Source: Aliishimia sp965656085 (lineage in GTDB: Bacteria > Pseudomonadota > Alphaproteobacteria > Rhodobacterales > Rhodobacteraceae). Taken from it: a stretch of DNA of 64,000 bases. Numbering within the stretch: position 1 is the first letter of the stretch; every line of letters starts with the position of its first letter. The stretch spans positions 1 through 64,000 of the forward strand of contig CBFHJA010000017.1 of NCBI GenBank assembly GCA_965656085.1. Reading direction: 5' to 3'. The position numbers and the translations under genes were made by a program. Of this stretch, positions 34,967-44,599 are shown piece after piece. The notes beneath the pieces are model-generated. The model saw only the letters and a list, made by a program, of their open reading frames with translations. It did not search any database and was not told the DNA's origin.

Positions 34967-36247
34967 ATGCGCGTTCTCGTCATCACCATCAACTACGCCC
35001 CCGAGATCATCTCGACAGGCCTGTACGCAACCGGCCTTGCGGAATACCTCGCCCGCGAGGGTGTCGAGACCGACGTCGTGACCACCCTGCCCTATTACCC
35101 GGCGTGGCGCGTGTTCGATGGCTGGCGACGCCCCTTCTGGAAGGCCCGTGTCAGCGAAAACGGCGCGCGTATCGTGCACAGCCCGATCTATGTGCCCTCC
35201 AACCCAACAGGCCCCAAGCGCATCCTGCACTACATCAGCTTTGCGCTCTCGGCCCTGCCGATCGCCCTGTGGAAGGCGGTGACGCGGCGCCCGGACGTTG
35301 TGGTGATGATCGCGCCGTCGATCATCGCGGCCCCCGTGGCGTGGCTGAGTGCCCGGATCGCGGGCGGCAAGGCGTGGCTGCACATTCAGGATTTCGAAGT
35401 GGAAGCGGCCTTCGCCACCGGGCTGCTGCGCGAAGAGAGCCGCGTGGGACGCGCGGCGAAGGCGTTCGAGCGCTGGATATTGCGCCGGTTCGACCGGGTG
35501 AGCACGATTTCCGAGCCGATGATTCGCAAGCTCGGCCAAAAAGGGCTCTCCGCGTCCGAGACCTACGAATTCCGCAACTGGGCCAATCTCGAAAAGGTCT
35601 CCCCGCTCACCGGTCCCTCTCCGCTCAAGGATGAGCTTGGGATCACCACGCGCTACGTGGCCCTCTATTCGGGCAACCTTGCAAACAAGCAGGGTCTGGA
35701 AGTGCTGCCCGACATGGCGCGGCACCTCGCCCATCGGGAGGACCTGACCATCGCCATCTGCGGCGACGGGCCGATGCGCGCGCGGCTTGTCGAGATGTGC
35801 GAGGATCTGCCCGCGATCCGCTTCTTCCCGCTGCAACCCGTGGACAAGCTCAGCGACCTGCTCGGCATGGCCGATGTGCATTTGCTTCCGCAGATCAAGG
35901 ATGCCGCCGATCTCGTTCTGCCCTCGAAACTGACCAATATGCTGGCCTCGGGCCGCCCCACGCTGGCCACAACCGCGCCCGACACCGCGCTGGCCCATGA
36001 GGTGGAGGGCGCAGGCCGCATCGTGCCCGCCGGCGCGCCGGATTTGATGGCCGCCGCGCTCGAAGAGATGCTGAACGACGAGGCCGGCCGCGCCGAGATG
36101 GGCCGGCAGGCCCGCGCCCGCGCGATAGAGCGCTGGGACATGGAGGCGATTTTGTCACGTTTGAAGGCAGAGTTCGAAACTCTAACCACGCGTCAGAGCG
36201 ACCGACCCGCGCCGCAGACACGATTAGAAAACCAAAGAGACCCGTGA
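34967..36247 (+). CDS. WcaI-like glycosyltransferase (GT4 type)
   Basis: The 426-residue GT-B enzyme begins MRVLVITINYAPEIISTGLY, the WcaI-like opening. The C-terminal donor domain has ALYSGNLANKQGLEVLP and LPSKLTNMLASGRPTLAT with the EX7E-like region. WcaI adds a fucose early in colanic acid synthesis; a similar role with GDP-fucose fits the next two genes but is inferred. Its stop overlaps the gmd start by one base. Confidence 0.87.
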   Translation: MRVLVITINYAPEIISTGLYATGLAEYLAREGVETDVVTTLPYYPAWRVFDGWRRPFWKARVSENGARIVHSPIYVPSNPTGPKRILHYISFALSALPIALWKAVTRRPDVVVMIAPSIIAAPVAWLSARIAGGKAWLHIQDFEVEAAFATGLLREESRVGRAAKAFERWILRRFDRVSTISEPMIRKLGQKGLSASETYEFRNWANLEKVSPLTGPSPLKDELGITTRYVALYSGNLANKQGLEVLPDMARHLAHREDLTIAICGDGPMRARLVEMCEDLPAIRFFPLQPVDKLSDLLGMADVHLLPQIKDAADLVLPSKLTNMLASGRPTLATTAPDTALAHEVEGAGRIVPAGAPDLMAAALEEMLNDEAGRAEMGRQARARAIERWDMEAILSRLKAEFETLTTRQSDRPAPQTRLENQRDP

Positions 36248-37371
36248 TGAAAAAAGCCCTGATTACTGGTGTGACCGGACAGGATGGTTCCTATCTGGCG
36301 GAATTCCTTCTGGAGAAGGGCTATGAAGTCCACGGCATCAAGCGCCGGGCCTCACTGTTCAACACGCAGCGCGTGGACCATATCTACGAAGATCCCCATG
36401 CCGATCAGCAGACATTCAAGCTGCATTACGGCGATCTGTCCGACACTTCGAATCTCACGCGGATCATCTCCGAGGTCGAGCCCGACGAGGTCTACAATCT
36501 CGGCGCGCAGAGCCATGTGGCGGTGAGTTTCGAGGCGCCGGAATATACGGCGGATGTGGACGCCACCGGCACCCTGCGCCTGCTCGAAGCCATCCGCTTT
36601 CTGGGATTGGAGAAAAAGACCCGCTTCTATCAGGCCTCCACCTCCGAGCTTTACGGGCTGGTGCAGGAGATCCCGCAGCGCGAGACCACGCCGTTCCATC
36701 CGCGCTCGCCCTACGCGGTCGCCAAGCTCTACGCCTATTGGATCACGGTGAATTACCGCGAGGCCTATGGGATGTATGCCTGCAACGGCATCCTGTTCAA
36801 CCACGAGAGCCCGCGCCGGGGCGAGACCTTCGTGACCCGCAAGATCACGCGCGGTCTGGCCAATATCGCCATGGGGCTGGAAGACTGTCTCTACATGGGC
36901 AATATCGACAGTCTGCGGGACTGGGGGCATGCGAAGGACTACGTGCGGATGCAGTGGATGATGCTGCAACAGGACATCCCCGACGATTTCGTGATCGCCA
37001 CCGGCGTGCAGTATTCGGTGCGCGAGTTCATCACATGGTCCGCGCGCGAGCTTGGCATTGAGCTGGAGTTTGCCGGGGAAGGCACCGAGGAGATCGCCAC
37101 GGTCAGATCGGTGGACAACAACATTTCTCCGGCGGTGAAACCCGGCGATGTGATCATGCGCATCGATCCGCGCTATTTCCGCCCCGCCGAGGTCGAAACG
37201 CTGCTCGGTGATCCGACCAAGGCGAAGGAGAAACTCGGCTGGGTGCCGGAGATCACCACGCAGGAGATGTGCGCCGAGATGGTCGCCGAGGACCTGCGCA
37301 GCGCGCAGCGCCACGCGCTGCTCAAGGACCACGGCTATGAGATGCCGATCTCCGTTGAGGAACGCGGATGA
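36247..37371 (+). CDS. gmd: GDP-mannose 4,6-dehydratase
   Basis: Gmd converts GDP-D-mannose to GDP-4-keto-6-deoxymannose, first step to GDP-L-fucose. The 374-residue protein has the Rossmann motif TGVTGQDGSYLAEFLLEKGY and the Gmd block IKRRASLFNTQRVDHIY. The catalytic YxxxK is within SPYAVAKLYAYW, and FNHESPRRGETFVTRKITR matches the substrate loop. It overlaps the next gene as ATGA, forming a gmd-fcl pair. GDP-mannose would come from ManC at the far end of the locus. Confidence 0.97.
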   Translation: MKKALITGVTGQDGSYLAEFLLEKGYEVHGIKRRASLFNTQRVDHIYEDPHADQQTFKLHYGDLSDTSNLTRIISEVEPDEVYNLGAQSHVAVSFEAPEYTADVDATGTLRLLEAIRFLGLEKKTRFYQASTSELYGLVQEIPQRETTPFHPRSPYAVAKLYAYWITVNYREAYGMYACNGILFNHESPRRGETFVTRKITRGLANIAMGLEDCLYMGNIDSLRDWGHAKDYVRMQWMMLQQDIPDDFVIATGVQYSVREFITWSARELGIELEFAGEGTEEIATVRSVDNNISPAVKPGDVIMRIDPRYFRPAEVETLLGDPTKAKEKLGWVPEITTQEMCAEMVAEDLRSAQRHALLKDHGYEMPISVEERG

Positions 37372-38306
37372 GCTACGATCTGACAGGCAAGCGCGTCTGG
37401 GTCGCGGGTCATCGCGGAATGGTCGGCGGCGCCGTGGTGCGGCGGCTTGAGCAGGAAGACTGCGAGGTGATCACGGCCGGGCGCGACGTGGTTGATCTGG
37501 TGGATCAGAAAGCCGTGCAGGACTGGATGGCCGAGACAAAGCCGGATGCCATCGTGCTGGCGGCTGCAAAGGTCGGCGGGATCAAGGCCAACAACGATTT
37601 CCCGGTCGATTTTCTCTACGAGAACCTGATGATCGAGGCCAACATCATCCATGCCGCCCATGAGGCGGATGTGGAGCGGCTTCTGTTTCTCGGCTCCTCC
37701 TGCATCTACCCGAAATTCGCCGAGCAGCCGATCCGCGAGGACAGCCTGCTCACCGGGCCGCTGGAGCCGACCAATGAGTGGTATGCCATCGCCAAGATCA
37801 CCGGGATCAAGCTGTGTCAGGCCTACCGGACGCAGTTCGGGCGCGATTGGATTTCGGCGATGCCGACCAACCTCTACGGGCCCGGCGACAATTACGACCT
37901 CAATTCGAGCCATGTGCTGCCGGCGCTGCTGCGGAAGTTTCATGAGGCCAAGCAGGCGGGCGCGTCCTCGGTCGAGCTTTGGGGGTCGGGCACGCCGCTG
38001 CGCGAATTCCTGCATTGCGATGATCTGGCCGATGCGCTGGTGTTCCTGCTCAAGGAATACTCGGGCTATGAGCATGTGAATGTCGGCTCGGGTGTCGAGG
38101 TGAGCATTCGCGAGTTGGCCGAGACCATCGCCGAGGTGGTGGGCTACGACGCGGAGCTCACCTTCGATGCGACCAAGCCCGACGGCACCCCGCGCAAACT
38201 GATGGACAGCGCGCGCCTGCACGCGCTTGGATGGAACAACGCGCGCACGCTGCGCGACGGTATCGCACAAACCTATGAACACTGGCTGACACAGGAAGCC
38301 GGGTGA
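37368..38306 (+). CDS. fcl: GDP-L-fucose synthase
   Basis: Fcl (WcaG) epimerises and reduces the Gmd product to GDP-L-fucose with NADPH. The 312-residue protein has the GHRGMVGGAVVRRL nucleotide loop, LAAAKVGGIKANN, the GSSCIYPKFAEQPI block, NEWYAIAKITGIKLC with YxxxK, and MPTNLYGPGDNYD. All family landmarks are intact. It is coupled to gmd. Confidence 0.97.
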   Translation: MSYDLTGKRVWVAGHRGMVGGAVVRRLEQEDCEVITAGRDVVDLVDQKAVQDWMAETKPDAIVLAAAKVGGIKANNDFPVDFLYENLMIEANIIHAAHEADVERLLFLGSSCIYPKFAEQPIREDSLLTGPLEPTNEWYAIAKITGIKLCQAYRTQFGRDWISAMPTNLYGPGDNYDLNSSHVLPALLRKFHEAKQAGASSVELWGSGTPLREFLHCDDLADALVFLLKEYSGYEHVNVGSGVEVSIRELAETIAEVVGYDAELTFDATKPDGTPRKLMDSARLHALGWNNARTLRDGIAQTYEHWLTQEAG

Positions 38307-38345
38307 GCCACGGGTCGGCGCAGACATGAACGAGGGATAACGGGA

Positions 38346-39434
38346 ATGACACGGCCGCAAGCACATAGCGCGCATGTCAAACTCGACGCCATCGTGGTCG
38401 TCCCGCCCCCGGCGGAGGGGCAAACCCTCGTCACCGAACGGATCTGCCACGCCTTCGCAGAGGCCTTGCCGTTCAAGCTGCGGGCCGTGCGCAACAGGGC
38501 CGGCCTGCCCGGGCTGCTCTGGCGCGTGGTCAAACACCTGATGCTGATGGCGCATCTGGTGATCGGATCGCTGGCCTCGCGCGGACGCCGCCGGGCGTAT
38601 TTCGTGCCCGATTCGAACCTTGGCCTCTGGCTCAACCTGCTTGAGGCCCCCTTGCTTCGGATCGGCTACCGCGATGTCTGGCTGCACCACCACGTTTTCC
38701 GCTATGTCCGCCATGCCGACTGGCGGATGCGGGCCTTCCTGCGGATCCTCGGGCCGAAGACGCATCACATCGTGCTCGGCGAGGCCATGGCAAACGGGCT
38801 GCGGACCCATTACGGGGCCGAGCATTTCCACGTTCTGGGCAATGCCGCCTTCGTGGAGGATGTCCCGCCCGCGCATCGGCGCACGGCGCTGAATACCATC
38901 GGTTTTTTGAGCAATATCACGCCCGAAAAGGGCATCGGGCTGTTCATGGAGACCCTGCGTGGCCTGCAGGCGCGGGCGCCGGAGATCTCCTGCCTGATCG
39001 CCGGTCCGATCAAGGACCCCGCGCTCAAGGCGCAGGTGGAGGTGTTCTGCGCCGAGATGCCAGATCGCCGCCAGTGGCTCGGGCCGGTCTACAGCGCGGA
39101 CAAGACAGCGTTTTTCGCAAGGATCGACGTGCTGCTCTTCCCCTCGCAATATGACAACGAAGCCCTGCCGGTTACGATCTGCGAAGCGCTGGCCAGCGGC
39201 GCGCCGGTGCTCGCCACGGATCGCGGGTGCATCCCGGATCAGCTTGCCGGGACGGGCTGGACCTACGCGGAAGATGCGTTCAGCAGCAACGCGCAAATTC
39301 AAATTTCCAACTGGAGGAGCGACGCGTTAGGCTTCGCGCGCGCCTCCGATTCAGCGGCCTGTCGATACACTTCGCAAAGCGATGCGGATGCGAAGGCTTT
39401 AAAACATCTTACAGAACGTATGGCGATAAGATGA
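38346..39434 (+). CDS. Glycosyltransferase (GT4-like)
   Basis: The 362-residue protein has a weakly conserved N-terminal acceptor domain and a recognisable GT-B donor domain. IGFLSNITPEKGIGLFMETL opens it, then FFARIDVLLFPSQYDNEALP and ICEALASGAPVLATDRGCIP with the EX7E motif. Linkage and donor cannot be read from sequence. The stop overlaps the sulfotransferase start (ATGA). Its last 45 codons look less conserved. Confidence 0.82.
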   Translation: MTRPQAHSAHVKLDAIVVVPPPAEGQTLVTERICHAFAEALPFKLRAVRNRAGLPGLLWRVVKHLMLMAHLVIGSLASRGRRRAYFVPDSNLGLWLNLLEAPLLRIGYRDVWLHHHVFRYVRHADWRMRAFLRILGPKTHHIVLGEAMANGLRTHYGAEHFHVLGNAAFVEDVPPAHRRTALNTIGFLSNITPEKGIGLFMETLRGLQARAPEISCLIAGPIKDPALKAQVEVFCAEMPDRRQWLGPVYSADKTAFFARIDVLLFPSQYDNEALPVTICEALASGAPVLATDRGCIPDQLAGTGWTYAEDAFSSNAQIQISNWRSDALGFARASDSAACRYTSQSDADAKALKHLTERMAIR

Positions 39435-40192
39435 CTGTTTACAACGCACCAAAACTGTCCACGAACTCCCTTCTGCGCGCAACGCGGCGGTGGCTGTCGG
39501 TCTACCCCACGGTCTACCTGCCGTTCCGCGCGATCCGGCGCCGCGAAACGGTGGTGAAGCCGGACACCGATCTGCTGATCGACGGTTTCCCGAGATCAAG
39601 CAATACATGGACCGAGGTTCTGATCCGCGAGGCCGGGGAGGATCGCCTGAAGCTGGCCCACCACGCGCACGCGGCGGCGCATGTCATCAAGGCGCAAAAA
39701 CTGGGCGTTCCATCGGTGGTGCTGTTCCGGGATCCCGACGATGCCGTGGTCTCGTTCCTCACGCTCCTCGAAAACCGGATCGACGCGCGGAGCGCCTATC
39801 TCGATTATGTCCGGTTCTACACGACCGTCTGGCCCATGCGGGGCCCGGATATCGCCTTTTTCAGCTTCGATGACCTGACCAACCGCAGCGCGGAGACCGT
39901 CGCCTATCTCGCCGAGCGCTTTGACCTCGCGCTGTCGGTGGACCGGGTGAGCGATGCGCAGGGCGGATCGCAGGTGTTCGAGCGGATGTATAACAGCGCA
40001 CCTGACCTGAAGGTGCTGGGACAGTCGCATAATTCGAAACCTCCCGAAGGCGTCACCGAGGCCGCCAAGCAACTGCGCGCGGAGGCAAAAAGGGCGATCG
40101 AGTCCGAGACCGCCGCCGCAGCGCGGGCAGCCGCGCGGGAAATCTACGCGCAAATGGAATCGGATCTGCCCGGATCGCGGCCCGACGCATGA
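39431..40192 (+). CDS. Sulfotransferase-like protein, first of three
   Basis: This 253-residue protein has a PAPS 5'-phosphosulfate loop near residue 48 (IDGFPRSSNTWTEVL) and a 3'-phosphate motif (VVLFRDPDDAVVSFLTL). Both are typical of sulfotransferases, which move sulfate from PAPS to an acceptor hydroxyl. It is shorter and more divergent than the next two, and the C-terminus is a charged helix. Embedded by ATGA overlaps in the polysaccharide operon, it probably sulfates the polymer or its lipid-linked unit. Confidence 0.75.
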   Translation: MTVYNAPKLSTNSLLRATRRWLSVYPTVYLPFRAIRRRETVVKPDTDLLIDGFPRSSNTWTEVLIREAGEDRLKLAHHAHAAAHVIKAQKLGVPSVVLFRDPDDAVVSFLTLLENRIDARSAYLDYVRFYTTVWPMRGPDIAFFSFDDLTNRSAETVAYLAERFDLALSVDRVSDAQGGSQVFERMYNSAPDLKVLGQSHNSKPPEGVTEAAKQLRAEAKRAIESETAAAARAAAREIYAQMESDLPGSRPDA

Positions 40193-41487
40193 AATCACTC
40201 TCGGCCGCTCTGCGCTCTGCAACCGGAAAGGTGATGCTGCCCTCCTTCGCCATCGCCTTGTGTGCCCGGATCATGCAATTGGTCATGACGATCATCGCGG
40301 CGCGGCTGCTGCTGCCCGAAGGCTATGGTATCTTCACCTTCACACTTGGCGTGGCCCTGATCGGCGGACGGCTCGGCGGCCTCGGCTGGCCCGTGATGCT
40401 CAACCGCTTCATTCCGCGCTACACCGTTGAGGGCAAACTGGCGCTGATGCATGGACTGCTGCGCGCGGCACATGGCATCGTGTTCCTCTCCGCGCTCGTG
40501 GTCGCGGCCCTATGCGCGGGCACGGCGCTCTGGCTCGGGCCAGAAAGCCACCTCTATGCAGGCATGCTGCTCGGCAGCCTGCTCTTGCCGGTCCTCGCGT
40601 TCCGGACCCTTTACCGCAACGTCCTCGCCGCGCTGCGCCTGCCGCAGAACGGGCTGATGATCGACGAGCTTCTGCCTGCCACCCTGACAACCTGCGGCCT
40701 TCTGGTTCTGCTCAACACCACGATCCTGCCCGAGACCGCCGTGGGTATCTACATCGCGGGCAGCGTTCTGGCAGTGGGCTTCGGGGCCTACTGGATCCGG
40801 CGCAAGCTGCCCGAGGGGATGATCGACACGCCGCCGGAATACCTTATCGGCGCGTGGATGCGCACCGCCTTGCCCGCGCTTGTCGGCATTTCGTCCAAAC
40901 TCCTGATGAACAAGACCGACGTGCTCATGCTTGCGCCGCTCGCCACGATGTCGGCTGTCGGCCTTTACGGCGCGGCGCTGCGCGTGACAGCGCTTCAGAC
41001 CGCGCCCGTTATCGTGCTCTCCACGGTGATCAACGCCCGCGTCAGCGAGGCCTTTGCCGCCGGGCGCGACAATCAAGGCAAGCGCCTGTTCTACTACGCC
41101 TTGGGGTTCTCCTTCATTTATTCCAGCATCCTGGCGCTGCTGATCATCGTGTTTTCCGAGTTCATCATGAACTTACTGTTCGGTGAAGCCTTCGCGGATG
41201 GCGCAGCGGTCCTGGCGCTTCTGGCCATCGCGCAGGTCGGCGGGGCGATGAACACGCCGACCACCTCCTTCATGCTGATGACCGGGCGGGAAGTCTCATT
41301 CGGCAAGCAAACCGTCGTTGCCCTTCTGGTGAATATTGGTCTGAACCTGTGGCTGATCCCGACCATGGGCGCAATAGGCGCAGCCCTCGCCACCTGCGTG
41401 GCCATATGGCTGCTGACCGGCTTGCAGGTGTTCTCCTGTCTGAAGATCATCCGCAGTGGCGCCTTCAAGGACAGGCCGGATCAATGA
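40189..41487 (+). CDS. wzx: Wzx-like polysaccharide flippase
   Basis: The 432-residue membrane protein has about twelve hydrophobic segments and the opening ARIMQLVMTIIAARLLLPEGYGIFTF, as in MOP-family exporters. FGEAFADGAAVLALLAIAQVGGAMNTPTTSFML is a typical late segment. Wzx moves undecaprenyl-linked repeat units to the periplasmic side for Wzy. Both ends overlap neighbours by 4 bp. A wzy homologue lies on the opposite strand. Confidence 0.88.
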   Translation: MKSLSAALRSATGKVMLPSFAIALCARIMQLVMTIIAARLLLPEGYGIFTFTLGVALIGGRLGGLGWPVMLNRFIPRYTVEGKLALMHGLLRAAHGIVFLSALVVAALCAGTALWLGPESHLYAGMLLGSLLLPVLAFRTLYRNVLAALRLPQNGLMIDELLPATLTTCGLLVLLNTTILPETAVGIYIAGSVLAVGFGAYWIRRKLPEGMIDTPPEYLIGAWMRTALPALVGISSKLLMNKTDVLMLAPLATMSAVGLYGAALRVTALQTAPVIVLSTVINARVSEAFAAGRDNQGKRLFYYALGFSFIYSSILALLIIVFSEFIMNLLFGEAFADGAAVLALLAIAQVGGAMNTPTTSFMLMTGREVSFGKQTVVALLVNIGLNLWLIPTMGAIGAALATCVAIWLLTGLQVFSCLKIIRSGAFKDRPDQ

Positions 41488-42428
41488 CCGCGCCGCTCCT
41501 GCATATCGGCTATCACAAGGCCGCATCGACCCTGCTGCAACAAAAGCTCTTCATGATGCGCGAGGTCGGGTTTTTCCCCACGACGGCCGGACGGGCGGGT
41601 ATTCAGGCCGCCTTTGTCACCCGTGACGCCCTCGGCCCGGCCCCCGTGGACCTGATCGACAGTCTGCGCCGGGAGCAAGACGACGCCGTGTCGAAGAACG
41701 GCACGCTCGTCGTCAGCCACGAGCGCCTGTCGGGCTATCCCGCGTCAGGCGGTTTCGATCAGGCGTTGATTGCCGAGCGTCTGGCGGAGGCGTTTCCCAG
41801 CGCACGGGTGGTGATTTTCATCCGGGAGCAGAAGGAGATTCTGTCCTCGATGTATCTGCAAACCATTTCGGACGGATCCACGCTGTCCCTGCGGCGCTTT
41901 CTCGCGCGTCCGGAACCATCGCTCTTGCGAAAGCCCACATTCAGCCATGGGTTCTATGAATATGACCGGATCATTGCCAAATACCACGCGCTGTTCGGGG
42001 CCGAGAACGTGCTCGTGATCCCCTTCGAAGCCTTTCGCCAGCGCACCGAGCACCATGCGCGCGCCCTCACGGAGTTCGCCCTCGGGCCCTGCGCAGCCGC
42101 ACGGCTGGACGCATCCGTCCTGACCGCCCCGATCAACAAAACCCGCCCGATCGCCTGTCAGGCCCTGCGGCGCCAGATCAACAGGCTGGTGCGCAACCAG
42201 TTGAACGAAAACGGGCTGCTGCCCATTCCGAACGACTATGTCGAATACGGGTTCCGCAAAGCCCTGCCGCTCTTCGAGCCCCTGCGCGTGCTGGATCAGG
42301 TCTTCACCGCCCGCATCCGCGCGCGTGTCGAGGCCGCCTGCGCGGGGCGGTACGGTGCCTCCAATGCGCGGGTTCAGCAATTGACCGGGCTCGATCTCGC
42401 GGCCCTTGGCTATGAGGTCAGCGCATGA
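41484..42428 (+). CDS. Sulfotransferase, second of three
   Basis: The 314-residue protein starts MTAPLLHIGYHKAASTLLQQ, where HIGYHKAASTLLQ is the 5'-phosphosulfate-binding loop. VVIFIREQKEILSSMYLQ near residue 115 is the 3'-phosphate motif. It belongs to the cytoplasmic sulfotransferase superfamily. The acceptor is inferred to be the polysaccharide made by this locus. ATGA overlaps at both ends tie it into the operon. Confidence 0.83.
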   Translation: MTAPLLHIGYHKAASTLLQQKLFMMREVGFFPTTAGRAGIQAAFVTRDALGPAPVDLIDSLRREQDDAVSKNGTLVVSHERLSGYPASGGFDQALIAERLAEAFPSARVVIFIREQKEILSSMYLQTISDGSTLSLRRFLARPEPSLLRKPTFSHGFYEYDRIIAKYHALFGAENVLVIPFEAFRQRTEHHARALTEFALGPCAAARLDASVLTAPINKTRPIACQALRRQINRLVRNQLNENGLLPIPNDYVEYGFRKALPLFEPLRVLDQVFTARIRARVEAACAGRYGASNARVQQLTGLDLAALGYEVSA

Positions 42429-43216
42429 GCCTGCCGAATTTCCTTCTGATCGGCGCCATGAAGGCCGGCACGACGACAGTGTACGAGGATTTGCTCTCGG
42501 TGCCCGGCGTCTATCTGCCGCCCGAAAAGGAGCCGAACGATCTGGCCTTCGAGGCGGTGGAAAGCGAGGACGGGTTGGCACGCTACCGGGCGAAATACGC
42601 GGCTGGATCACAGGTCGCCGTGCGCGGAGATGCCTCCACCGCATATGCCAAGCTGCCCACCTATGAGGGTGTCGCGGAGCGCGCGCGACGGGTGCTCGGG
42701 CCGGATATCCGCATCCTTTATCTGACGCGGGATCCGATAAAGCGGATCGTCAGCCAGTATCACCATCTGCACGGGCTCGGGCTCGAAACGCGTCCGCTCA
42801 ACAAGGCCGTTCTGGAGGACGAGACCTATGTCGCCTATAGCCAATACGAACGGCAGCTCGCGCCGTGGCGGGCGGTTTTCGGGCCGGACAACATATTGGT
42901 GATGGCGTTCGAGGACTACGTGCAGGATCGGTCGGCCTGCCTGTCCGAGATCTGCCGCTTTCTCGGTGTCGCACCGCCGTCAGAGGTCGCCGACACCCAT
43001 CGCAACAAGTCCGAGGGCAAGCACGTTGTCCGCGACGACTCTGCATGGGCGCGTATCGCACATTCGAACTTTTATCTTTACCGGATCAAACCCCTGCTTC
43101 CGACCGCAGCGCGGGACCGGATAAAGGCGCTGCTTCTGCCCAAGGCACACAATCTCGACGAGACCCTGACCGAAGACACCCTTCGGACATTGAGAACGCG
43201 GCTCGATCTCACGTGA
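42425..43216 (+). CDS. Sulfotransferase, third of three
   Basis: This 263-residue enzyme is the clearest of the three. LIGAMKAGTTTVYEDLLSVP at the N-terminus is the PAPS loop, and ILYLTRDPIKRIVSQYHHLH the 3'-phosphate motif, as in heparan-type and bacterial sulfotransferases. Its 3' end overlaps the convergent wzy-like gene by 8 bp, so it closes the rightward operon. Confidence 0.88.
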   Translation: MSLPNFLLIGAMKAGTTTVYEDLLSVPGVYLPPEKEPNDLAFEAVESEDGLARYRAKYAAGSQVAVRGDASTAYAKLPTYEGVAERARRVLGPDIRILYLTRDPIKRIVSQYHHLHGLGLETRPLNKAVLEDETYVAYSQYERQLAPWRAVFGPDNILVMAFEDYVQDRSACLSEICRFLGVAPPSEVADTHRNKSEGKHVVRDDSAWARIAHSNFYLYRIKPLLPTAARDRIKALLLPKAHNLDETLTEDTLRTLRTRLDLT

Positions 43217-44513
43217 TCGGGGAGCCCGCCCGTTCCCGGTGGGGGGTGGGCGTGTAGCCTTCCTCGCGGTCGTCGGCCTCCCGGTCTTCAGGGGAAACGG
43301 CGAAAATCGCCAGAACGATCGCAATGCAGATCCATTCGGGCAGTGTGTAGGCCCCGCTGCTTCCGGAAATCTGTGATCGGAAGAGCGGAAGCAAGATGAT
43401 CCCGAGCAGGCAGATTTTCGACGGCTCGGACAGGTAGAACGCAATACGCCGGAAGTAGAGTGCGAGCAGATAGCCGGTGAAGCCAATCGCGAAGACAAGG
43501 CAGACAATGCCACCTTGGATCCATGCCCCCAAAAACACGTTGTGGACTTGATAGGGTATCGCCCCGCCATAGTCATAGCGGTGACCCGCTCCATATCCGA
43601 TCAAAGGCTTTTCGTTGATCAGTCCGAGCGCGATTTCATACATTCCCACGCGCCCATCCTGTCCAAGCGATCCGAAACGTTCGTCGATAATCTGAAAAAC
43701 CCCGCTGAGATCCACAAACACCGGCAGCATGATCACCGACGCCACCAGGCCGAGGACGACAAAGTACATGGTTCCCGGTGTTTTGCGCAGCGTCGCGAAC
43801 AGCAGCGGTGAGAGCGCAAGGATCATGGCCAGCGTCACACCGCGACTCACGCTCAGCAAGATGATCGCGCTCGAAATGAACATGGCAAGCCATGACCAGT
43901 AATTCGCCTTGACCGTCGCTGCGGCAAACAGGAAGCCGATATAGATAAAGCCCAGCAATGTATGACGCAACGCAACCGTCACGCTGTCCGGAATCAGCAC
44001 CCCGGGGGGCAGGTCGAACAGGTTCCGGAACACCATGAACTGAAGCAAGGCCGGATTGCCGTTCATCAATGCGCGACCAACGACGCTGAACAGATCAATG
44101 CCCTTCGCCGCTAGGGTCACGGCCGCGAAGCCAACGAAGAAGACACTTGCCGCCAGACCCGCCCAGAACATAAGCCGCATCAACTTGTCGTATTCATACG
44201 TGGACAGCAGGAACATGAAGCCCATCGCACTGATGAAATACAGCGTATACTTGATCACGAACGTCAAGCTTCCGCCCCAGAGGACGGAGATAAACAGCAT
44301 GAACAGGTAGCCGCTATAGAGGATGACAAACGGTGCGACCGCGCGGACCAACGGGGGGGGCACCTGGCCCGACACGAACCGGATCCAGCCGAGGCCAGCC
44401 GCAAGGAAGAACGGTGGGTGCACCGGCTTCAGCGTCAATCCGACATCGAGCAAAGTAATCCACTGAAGCGGACCAAGCGCAAAAGTCAGGAGGATGGCGA
44501 GCCATGCGATCAT
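43209..44513 (-). CDS. wzy: Wzy/WaaL-like polysaccharide polymerase
   Basis: The 434-residue protein has ten or more hydrophobic segments and a periplasmic loop ending GYGAGHRYDYGGAIPYQVHN, the O-antigen ligase/polymerase signature with the conserved His-Asn. It joins lipid-linked repeat units. The C-terminus is hydrophilic and charged. It reads against the wzx-sulfotransferase operon. A hairpin with GGCGG/CCGCC stems lies in the 86 bp upstream, next to the end of the tailspike-like gene. Confidence 0.85.
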   Translation of the reverse strand: MIAWLAILLTFALGPLQWITLLDVGLTLKPVHPPFFLAAGLGWIRFVSGQVPPPLVRAVAPFVILYSGYLFMLFISVLWGGSLTFVIKYTLYFISAMGFMFLLSTYEYDKLMRLMFWAGLAASVFFVGFAAVTLAAKGIDLFSVVGRALMNGNPALLQFMVFRNLFDLPPGVLIPDSVTVALRHTLLGFIYIGFLFAAATVKANYWSWLAMFISSAIILLSVSRGVTLAMILALSPLLFATLRKTPGTMYFVVLGLVASVIMLPVFVDLSGVFQIIDERFGSLGQDGRVGMYEIALGLINEKPLIGYGAGHRYDYGGAIPYQVHNVFLGAWIQGGIVCLVFAIGFTGYLLALYFRRIAFYLSEPSKICLLGIILLPLFRSQISGSSGAYTLPEWICIAIVLAIFAVSPEDREADDREEGYTPTPHRERAGSPIT

Positions 44514-44599
44514 GGCGGCCTTCTACCCGCCCCAAGGCCGGAATACTACAGAAGACTGCAGTCCGGAGTGTCTCGGGGCGGGCTTCGGCCAAGCTCCGC

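Noticed and set aside
37335..39302. Leftward 655-codon open frame opposite fcl and a glycosyltransferase
   Set aside because: It covers two clearly coding genes on the other strand and has no recognisable domain.
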